Shown piece after piece: positions 58,397-64,000 of a DNA stretch of 64,000 nt. This DNA is from Deltaproteobacteria bacterium UBA6106 (lineage in GTDB: Bacteria > Desulfobacterota > Syntrophorhabdia > Syntrophorhabdales > Syntrophorhabdaceae): the NCBI GenBank assembly GCA_002428485.1, contig DIWM01000053.1, positions 1 to 64,000 of the forward strand, in the 5' to 3' direction. Made by a program: the position numbers and the translations under genes. The stretch's first letter is position 1, and every line of letters begins with the position of its first letter. The notes beneath the pieces are model-generated. The model made no database searches. It saw only the letters and a list, made by a program, of their open reading frames with translations, and was not told where the DNA came from.

Positions 58397-58984
58397 TCAG
58401 GTCAAAGAAGACAGCTTTCTGATCAGGTCTTTAATGGAAGGGTGGTTCCCGAGGTTTTTCAGCAACATCTCGACAAGCTTTCTGTTTATTGCCTGCTTTG
58501 ATAATTGCGTGTTGAGGGCATCTACATCCTTGAGGAGGTAATCGCGGGTCTCAGTGTCGATGGTGCCGTCGTTGATGAGAACGTGCATTATCTCCATGAT
58601 GAGGCCATGGAAGGCAGCCTCTGACGGGACGCCGGGTGCGGATGTTTCTTCATGGGGGGTATGGTCCGGCGTGGGTTGTATCGCTTCCGCCTTCTCCCTG
58701 TAACTCCGGTATTCTTTGATAATGCCTGTTTCACCGCCTTGCTCTGCGAAGAGGGATCCGTCGTTGGTGATCATAATGCCTATATCATCGGGGCTGCCCT
58801 GAGAAAGAAGGACAAGGCCTTTTGATTCAAGCGATTGCACCGCTTCGAACAGGTTTGTCATCTCGCCGGCCCCCAGGGTTGCTGCAACCTCCTTAAGGGA
58901 AAAGAAAACATACGGGTGGCCTATGTTCTCTGTCTCGCAATATACTGCCGCCAGCAAAAGCTCGGCCAATTCATCCGTATTCAT
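58397..58984 (-). CDS. hypothetical protein with a winged-helix-like N-terminus
   Basis: A 195-residue protein I do not recognise. The N-terminal 70 residues (DELAELLLAAVYCETENIG, then FFSLKEVAATLGAGEMTNLFEAVQSLESKGLVLLS) look like a winged helix that reads a sub-state switch, the middle is a Pro/Glu-rich linker, and the C-terminal 70 residues are helical. It is co-directional with the cyclase gene downstream and about 110 bp from it, so the pair may work together. Confidence 0.55.
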   Translation of the reverse strand: MNTDELAELLLAAVYCETENIGHPYVFFSLKEVAATLGAGEMTNLFEAVQSLESKGLVLLSQGSPDDIGIMITNDGSLFAEQGGETGIIKEYRSYREKAEAIQPTPDHTPHEETSAPGVPSEAAFHGLIMEIMHVLINDGTIDTETRDYLLKDVDALNTQLSKQAINRKLVEMLLKNLGNHPSIKDLIRKLSSLT

Positions 58985-59057
58985 TCGTCCGCCAGTATGA
59001 ATTTTTTCACAGCAATCATTATAGCATCTTTTCTCCTAAGCTGTAAAAACATAACAT

Positions 59058-59085
59058 AGCTGATAGTTCGCGGCTCATGGCGCCT
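59058..59085. repeat. heptamer tract (AGCTGAT type)
   Basis: AGCTGAT, AGTTCGC, GGCTCAT and GGCGCCT, a degenerate version of the tract across the moaC stop. It lies in the gap between the hypothetical gene and the cyclase gene. Confidence 0.5.
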
Positions 59086-59096
59086 TACAAGGTTCT

Positions 59097-61793
59097 TTAC
59101 AGGGATGGCGCATCACGGTCTTCTTTAAACATGTCTTTGACGGATATGAGGAACGATGCAATAAAGCTTGTGATGCCGCCGAAAATGAGGAATGTTTTTT
59201 GAAACGACCAGGCATTTGATATAGAGGTAACATCAAATTTTGAAAGAAGGATGTTTAACGGATCAACGAAGAAGGGAAATACAAATATGCCGATGAAGAA
59301 AACGATAGAGAGCATGGCCGAGCAATGTTTTAAAAAATTGAAGAAGGCCCGGATCATATGCCGGATTATCTCCAGCCTTTTTAATTTGGGTTCTATTGCA
59401 TCCAATTCAGCGGCAGTCTCTTTGCATAGTGCATGGCACGCCTCAAACTGCCAGGGTGCGCAGAACTTTTCAGCGCCTTTTGTATCATCCATTCTTATTT
59501 TGAGCAGCATAAGGCGTTTGTAGTAGGCATCAACGAGATGCCGGTAAGGGTATTTTTTTACGAAGTCAAAGGCCTTCTGCAGGCGCTGCGATAATCGGTC
59601 AATGATCTCCGAAAGATCTTTTTTTTGTTCTTTTACTGTATTTTCACAGGTGGTGATTATCAGATCGCTATAGCGGAAAGAGTCGAGATAACCGAAGTAG
59701 CTGTCGGTTTTCATCAGCTCTTCAACCTTTACAAACAACGGCCCTATCTCGGCAAGTTTTTCCTTGCCGAGCAGTTCCTTTGAGCTTTTCAGTATAGCAT
59801 GCGCTTCCTCGAGGCGGGATTGCGCCAAAGTTTTTGCCTTATTGAGCATTGCCTGGAGTTGAGGCAAGACAACGGCGTGGTATGGCTGTATCTCAGGGTC
59901 GATAAGGGCCGTAATATAATAATCCCTGTTTTCCCGGACGAGATTTACCAGATGTTGTATTGCAATTTTTTCTTTTATTTGCCTGAGCTTCATAATAATG
60001 TCCTGGTAGGTAGCCTCGGTGCAGCCCGGATCTATGGCGAGAATGCCGTTTATTTTATCCTGGGCCTTTTGCGGGTTATCGAGCAGGGCGTAGAGACGTG
60101 CAAGCTGGAACAACACAAATATTTTTTGCGGGTTCGTTTTTGTATAAATGTATGCCTTTTTGAAATATTCCTTGGCCATCAGGAGATTATCCTGTTCGAT
60201 ATTGAGATACCCTGCCAGACAGTAGACCTTGTAATCATCGGGAAAGGTTTCCAGCGCCTTCTCCAGGAGCGATCGCGCCCTTGCATGGTCGGAGACGCGG
60301 ATTGAGTCCTGTATAAGCCATGCGATCCCGCCTTCGTTCCGGCCGGCGGCCAGTTTGACCTTTTCCCAGCGGTTGGCGGGATTGTTCCAGATGATCCGTA
60401 AAAACGATAATTGGAAAACACCTTTCAGTTCGTAAAAGGCGCGATGAAGCTGTTCAGATGGATCGTCATAGAGGCAGCCCGATGAGGACTGGTGCGTGTT
60501 TATGTATTGAAAAAAAAGCTTATTGATCGTGTTGAGAGATTGATAGCCAAGCTGGTGAATTGCAGAAGAGTTCCCGGCTGTATTTTTAGAAGGGCAGTCC
60601 GACGGATAATGTTTCCGGTCGCCGCAGTAAAAGCAGGCTGCGTATGCGCCGTCCGCGAGGGTTTTCTGACAAAAGAGCGGCTGCGAGGATATGAGAGGTT
60701 GTTCCCCGGTGCCCTGTTGAATGTTTTTCCTGAGAATCTTATAAAAAGTTTCGCCGGTCTCTTCGTGAGTGAGCGGCTCGACGGATATATCACCCTTGTC
60801 TTTGATGTCAAGATGGACATCGTGCGAGATATAGATCCCGCCTGAATCAATTGCGCCACATTGAACCGCCACGCCTTGAGATGACGGCGCCTCTCCTTTT
60901 ATATGGGGCAGCTTGCAGATGGTTATCCGGACAGGCTCGGTGTGTACGCCTTTACCTGTTGCCTCGCCGAGGCGCGCTGCGATGCCTCCAGCGATTGATA
61001 GTGCATGTATGCTATCGCCCAGGATCAATAGGAGAGATTTATCGGGAAGGATATATTCCTCTTCGTAGTCTTTCGCCGCCTCGCCGCCTGCTGCTGCAGT
61101 ACCGGCTATATCTTCCCATATGTGTAAGAGGTCTGTCCTGCCGGCGTCCGGCAGGAGGTGAGCGTGAAGAAAGGTTTTCAGGACAGGTTCTGCAATGGAC
61201 GCATTCTCCCAGACAGCCCTGTACATGATAAGGCCGCTCGGTGCATCTTTTTTGTTCCAGGGGTTCACCAGTTCAAAATGCAGCCCTTGAATATCCTGTG
61301 TAAGCTCGTATACCTCCTTGGAAATATAGATCTCGTCGCCATCTGCGAGATTTGTCAGTTTTGCCGCCACATTGACCACGTCGCCATAAATATCTTTTTC
61401 TTCAACGATGACCTTTCCAAAATGAACGCCTATGCGTACATGGATCTGGTGTTCACCGGAGGTATCGTCGTTGTAGGCACGGAATGCGCGCTGCATCTTT
61501 ATGGCAGCCCGGAGCGCATCTGATGGACCGGAAAAAGAGGCCATCACAGAATCGCCGATCGCCTTGATAAGGTTCCCCCTGTACTCGTGAATGATCGGGG
61601 TGGCTAAATTCTGATGCTGACGGAGCATCTCACGTCCGTCCATGTCGCCGTACTTCTTGAAGTAATTTGTTGATCCTACAACATCGGTAAAGAGCACGGC
61701 TATATTCTTTAGCGGATCGTCCCGGTAGGCATCCAGCAGGAATGAGAGGTAATTATCGAAGGGCTTTTGTTTTGAAGACGCGCTCAGGCTCAT
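59097..61793 (-). CDS. class III adenylate cyclase with zinc-knuckle and TPR-like region
   Basis: About 898 residues from the ATG at 61793 (a TTG twelve codons earlier is possible). The cyclase domain spans residues 30-180: metal aspartates D37 (FTDVVGST) and D81 (GDSVMASF), substrate lysine K77 and aspartate D134 that specify adenine, and N141; the transition-state arginine is replaced by lysine (K145 in VNVAAKL). A zinc knuckle C-x2-C-x4-H-x4-C is at C387/C390/H395/C400. TPR-like repeats follow (about 470-640), then a helical region and two C-terminal membrane spans. Probably makes cAMP in response to a protein partner; cAMP production is not proven given the lysine. Confidence 0.85.
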   Translation of the reverse strand: MSLSASSKQKPFDNYLSFLLDAYRDDPLKNIAVLFTDVVGSTNYFKKYGDMDGREMLRQHQNLATPIIHEYRGNLIKAIGDSVMASFSGPSDALRAAIKMQRAFRAYNDDTSGEHQIHVRIGVHFGKVIVEEKDIYGDVVNVAAKLTNLADGDEIYISKEVYELTQDIQGLHFELVNPWNKKDAPSGLIMYRAVWENASIAEPVLKTFLHAHLLPDAGRTDLLHIWEDIAGTAAAGGEAAKDYEEEYILPDKSLLLILGDSIHALSIAGGIAARLGEATGKGVHTEPVRITICKLPHIKGEAPSSQGVAVQCGAIDSGGIYISHDVHLDIKDKGDISVEPLTHEETGETFYKILRKNIQQGTGEQPLISSQPLFCQKTLADGAYAACFYCGDRKHYPSDCPSKNTAGNSSAIHQLGYQSLNTINKLFFQYINTHQSSSGCLYDDPSEQLHRAFYELKGVFQLSFLRIIWNNPANRWEKVKLAAGRNEGGIAWLIQDSIRVSDHARARSLLEKALETFPDDYKVYCLAGYLNIEQDNLLMAKEYFKKAYIYTKTNPQKIFVLFQLARLYALLDNPQKAQDKINGILAIDPGCTEATYQDIIMKLRQIKEKIAIQHLVNLVRENRDYYITALIDPEIQPYHAVVLPQLQAMLNKAKTLAQSRLEEAHAILKSSKELLGKEKLAEIGPLFVKVEELMKTDSYFGYLDSFRYSDLIITTCENTVKEQKKDLSEIIDRLSQRLQKAFDFVKKYPYRHLVDAYYKRLMLLKIRMDDTKGAEKFCAPWQFEACHALCKETAAELDAIEPKLKRLEIIRHMIRAFFNFLKHCSAMLSIVFFIGIFVFPFFVDPLNILLSKFDVTSISNAWSFQKTFLIFGGITSFIASFLISVKDMFKEDRDAPSL

Positions 61794-61900
61794 AGTTCTC
61801 AGATTATTTATCGGCACGATCAGCTTCAAACTTAAAGAGGACCCATCTCACGTCTCACAGTCGATGGATAAGCTATATGAAGTGAAAAAAGTTTTTTTTA

Positions 61901-61929
61901 TTGACATAACGTTGAATACTTTTTATCAT
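61901..61929 (+). promoter_or_regulatory. sigma70-type promoter of the lytic transglycosylase gene
   Basis: TTGACA (61901-61906) and TATCAT (61924-61929) are separated by 17 bp. The transcript would start near 61936, leaving about 40 nt before the ATG. Confidence 0.6.
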
Positions 61930-61974
61930 CAAAGGAGAAGTGGTACAAATTTTGCTTATTATACTTCGAGGTAC

Positions 61975-63648
61975 ATGAAAAGATATATTCTTATAATTTT
62001 AGTTTTGTTCGTCTTTGCCGGCTGCTCGACGAGCTCGAAAGTGGCAACCGGCGACAGCCAATACCCGGGTGACAGCATGTCCGTTCAGGCAACAACCCCT
62101 CCGGAACCGGCCAGGAAGGGGAAGACAGAAAGCTGGAAGAGAACAGCGCCTGCTGCAGAGAAGGATGCAGGCCTTGTCAAGGATGATTACCTTTACCGGA
62201 AAGATGCCGCTGCGACGAACGAAGACGATGACATCACCGCACTTCTGGAATATGATTTTGCAAGTGATTTTGATATTCCTATCGTATTTAATGACGCTGT
62301 GAAATACAACATACAGTGGTTTACAGGGGAAAAACGGAAGGTCTTCGGAAACTGGCTCAGGCGGGCGAAGCAGTACGTGCCTGTTATCAAAGAGATCCTG
62401 AGGAAGAACGGGATGCCTGAAGACCTTGTTTACCTCGCGATGATCGAAAGCGGTTTCAATCCGAAGGCCTATTCAACGGCAAAGGCATCGGGGCCCTGGC
62501 AGTTTATCTATGCTACCGGCGAACGGTATGGACTGAAGGTGAATTACTGGATCGACGAAAGGAGGGACCCGGAAAAATCAACCGTCGCTGCTGCGAAATA
62601 TCTGCGGGACCTTTTTAACCAGTTCGGCTGCTGGTATCTCGCTGCGGCAGGCTATAACGCCGGTGAAGGCCGGATCGAAAGGGCGATAGTAAAACATAAT
62701 ACGAACGATTTCTGGGAGCTCGTGAAATACAATACCCTCCCGAGAGAGACCCGCGAATATATACCGAGGCTTATAGCGGCGGCGATCATCGCGAAGGATC
62801 CGGAAAAATTTGGTTTCGGCAGCATTACCTATGATCAACCGGTACAGTTTGCGGAGCTTAAAGTGCCTGGCGGGACAACGCTCTCTGCTGTTGCAAAGGC
62901 TGCGTCGCTGGATGTGGCCAGTGTGAGATCCTATAACCCGGAGATTGTCCGCGGCATAACGCCTCCGAACCTGGAACTCTATACCATAAAATTACCCGCA
63001 CCTGTCAAAGAAGAGTTTGCCGACAACCTTAAAACGGCAATGAACGGCCAGAGGAAGGTCAGAAGCCTTGTTGCGTACAAGGTTAAAAAGAAAGATACTA
63101 TTGCAAAGATCGCGAAAAGATACAGGGTCAGCAGCGAGGACATATGCCTGGTCAACGGCTTTGAGGATATGCCGAACGTTAAACCCGGGACGACAATCCA
63201 GATCCCGAAATATACCGGCCCGACAAGGATAAAGGCAGAGGTTGCAAAAAGCGCCGTTAAGACGCGTACTGCGTCGGGATCTGCAAAGGCTGTAAAGGAA
63301 ACCGCGCGGCCGCAGCAGGAAAAACAAAAGACTTATCACGTAGTCAAAAAGGGTGAGACCCTCGGGTCCATCTCCGGCAAATACGGCATAGACGTTGCGA
63401 GCCTCAGATCAATGAACAACCTGAAGAACGATAAGGTTTACCCCAATATGAAGCTAAAGCTCGCCGGCCATTCGCAGAAAAAACAAACACCAAAAGTCAG
63501 GTATCACGTAGTCAAAAAGGGTGAGACCCTCGGGTCCATCTCCGGCAAATACGGCACAGACGTCGCAAGCCTTAAATCGCTGAACAAATTGAAAAGCAAC
63601 AGGATCTCTGCCAACATGAAACTCAAGATCCCCCGGAACGAAGGCTAA
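61975..63648 (+). CDS. membrane-bound lytic transglycosylase (MltD-like) with three LysM
   Basis: A 557-residue lipoprotein. The signal ends in the lipobox VFAGC (C17). The SLT domain has the catalytic E158 in MIESGFNPKAYSTAKASGPWQF and AAAGYNAGEGRIERAI. Three LysM peptidoglycan-binding repeats follow; the last two start YHVVKKGETLGSISGKYG and are so alike that 55 bases are identical (63334-63388 and 63502-63556). It cleaves the glycan backbone of peptidoglycan in the periplasm, from an outer- or inner-membrane anchor. The start at 61975 is fixed by the lipoprotein signal. Confidence 0.93.
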   Translation: MKRYILIILVLFVFAGCSTSSKVATGDSQYPGDSMSVQATTPPEPARKGKTESWKRTAPAAEKDAGLVKDDYLYRKDAAATNEDDDITALLEYDFASDFDIPIVFNDAVKYNIQWFTGEKRKVFGNWLRRAKQYVPVIKEILRKNGMPEDLVYLAMIESGFNPKAYSTAKASGPWQFIYATGERYGLKVNYWIDERRDPEKSTVAAAKYLRDLFNQFGCWYLAAAGYNAGEGRIERAIVKHNTNDFWELVKYNTLPRETREYIPRLIAAAIIAKDPEKFGFGSITYDQPVQFAELKVPGGTTLSAVAKAASLDVASVRSYNPEIVRGITPPNLELYTIKLPAPVKEEFADNLKTAMNGQRKVRSLVAYKVKKKDTIAKIAKRYRVSSEDICLVNGFEDMPNVKPGTTIQIPKYTGPTRIKAEVAKSAVKTRTASGSAKAVKETARPQQEKQKTYHVVKKGETLGSISGKYGIDVASLRSMNNLKNDKVYPNMKLKLAGHSQKKQTPKVRYHVVKKGETLGSISGKYGTDVASLKSLNKLKSNRISANMKLKIPRNEG

Positions 63649-63663
63649 CCCCACCAACAAACA

Positions 63664-63684
63664 CGTAAGGCGTCAGGCGTAAAG
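63664..63684. repeat. heptamer tract (CGTAAGG type)
   Basis: CGTAAGG, CGTCAGG and CGTAAAG, three units in step, 15 bp after the transglycosylase stop. It borders R1 copy 4. Confidence 0.65.
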
Positions 63685-63686
63685 CG

Positions 63687-63820
63687 AATGAACTGCCCCG
63701 CCGCAAACTAAGGGGTATCAGAGGATAGAAATGGCATGATTATGCCCCCTCACCCGGGAGGGAAGAGGGAACAGTGTTACCCCGCACCGCAGCAAGCTGA
63801 GGGGAATCATCCGGATTGAA
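63687..63820 (+). repeat. R1 interspersed hairpin repeat, copy 4
   Basis: Plus-oriented R1 with a shortened centre. The right end GGGGAATCATCCGGATTGAA equals that of the other copies, with two changes relative to 36150-36275. It is flanked by heptamer tracts at 63664-63684 and 63823-63884. Confidence 0.78.
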
Positions 63821-63822
63821 CC

Positions 63823-63884
63823 CCTTACGACTTACGATTCACGACTTACGGGTTTATAATTTTGCTGACGGCTGATAACTGCCG
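63823..63884. repeat. heptamer tracts up to the truncated gene
   Basis: CCTTACG, ACTTACG, ATTCACG and ACTTACG (63823-63850), then GCTGACG, GCTGATA and ACTGCCG (63864-63884), which run into the stop codon of the next gene on the minus strand. Confidence 0.7.
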
Positions 63885-64000
63885 TTACGCCGGGAACCAG
63901 CGGGTGTGGTTGTGGGGGTCGTAGCTGGAATAGAGGTATACCTGGGGGAATAAGCTGCGGGTGACGGGATCGTTATAGAGCAATTTCAGCATTTCCAGGA
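63885..64000 (-). CDS. C-terminal fragment of an unidentified protein (truncated by window edge)
   Basis: An open frame on the minus strand runs from the window edge to a TAA at 63885-63887. The visible 37 residues include LEMLKLLYNDPVTRSLFPQ and end HTRWFPA. The composition is protein-like and the frame carries no internal stop, but I do not recognise the family. The 5' part lies beyond the window. Confidence 0.5.
   Translation of the reverse strand, partial: LEMLKLLYNDPVTRSLFPQVYLYSSYDPHNHTRWFPA

Overview
This 64 kb window reads as a chromosomal segment of an anaerobic, Gram-negative bacterium. A deltaproteobacterial syntroph such as a Syntrophorhabdus-like lineage is my best guess. The basis is a bacterial V/A-type ATPase operon, a UbiD/UbiX decarboxylase plus CoA-ligase plus beta-oxidation plus TRAP-TAXI cluster typical of anaerobic aromatic-acid degraders, a phosphofructokinase with pyrophosphate-type residues, and an outer-membrane-style lytic transglycosylase lipoprotein. 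The taxon is inference; no rRNA is present. Coding density is high, and one tRNA gene, tRNA-Leu(GAG), is visible.

Layout. 0.2-3.5 kb (minus): a four-gene operon of a ParB-like protein, an SPL-type radical SAM protein, an SDR and a membrane protein. 3.6-4.2 kb: flavin reductase-like protein. 4.4-11.8 kb: seven-gene V-ATPase operon (E, DUF2764, A, B, D, I, K). 11.9-17.7 kb: queA, tgt, yajC, rpsF, an SSB-like gene, rpsR, rplI, dnaB and a CDP-alcohol phosphatidyltransferase. 17.8-21.2 kb: gap, pgk, tpiA, secG and tRNA-Leu. 21.3-36.9 kb: catabolic island with a hotdog protein, two duplicated TetR regulators, epimerase, UbiD, acyl-CoA dehydrogenase, acyl-CoA ligase, amidohydrolase, thioesterase, 3-hydroxyacyl-CoA dehydrogenase, enoyl-CoA hydratase, thiolase, TAXI binding protein, fused TRAP permease and UbiX. 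37.1-43.9 kb: a small HTH gene behind an iteron-like array, a zinc-ribbon membrane protein and a molybdenum-cofactor cluster (two moeA, moaA, moaC, MOSC, mogA). 44.1-51.6 kb (minus): serA, ftsH, a helical-repeat protein, FmdB-like protein, tilS and pfkA. 51.7-58.2 kb: ICMT-like protein, a dinB operon, a GT39-like transferase, rplM, rpsI, argC. 58.4-61.8 kb (minus): a hypothetical gene and an adenylate cyclase with a zinc-knuckle motif. 62.0-63.6 kb: LysM lytic transglycosylase. A truncated gene runs off the right end.

The genes suggest a carboxylic, perhaps aromatic, acid imported by the TRAP-TAXI system, activated to a CoA ester, decarboxylated by a prenyl-FMN enzyme and passed to beta-oxidation. 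The V-ATPase proteolipid keeps all side-chain ligands of the Enterococcus hirae Na+ site, so a sodium-coupled energy economy is plausible.

The most unusual signal is non-coding. Many intergenic gaps are filled with degenerate tandem repeats of period exactly 7 bp. The heptamer differs between loci, and in three cases the register starts right after a stop codon. Two families of GC-rich hairpin elements (R1 about 125-140 bp, R2 about 90-100 bp) are repeatedly bracketed by these tracts. In two cases the heptamers have entered coding ends (moaC 3' end, tilS 5' end).
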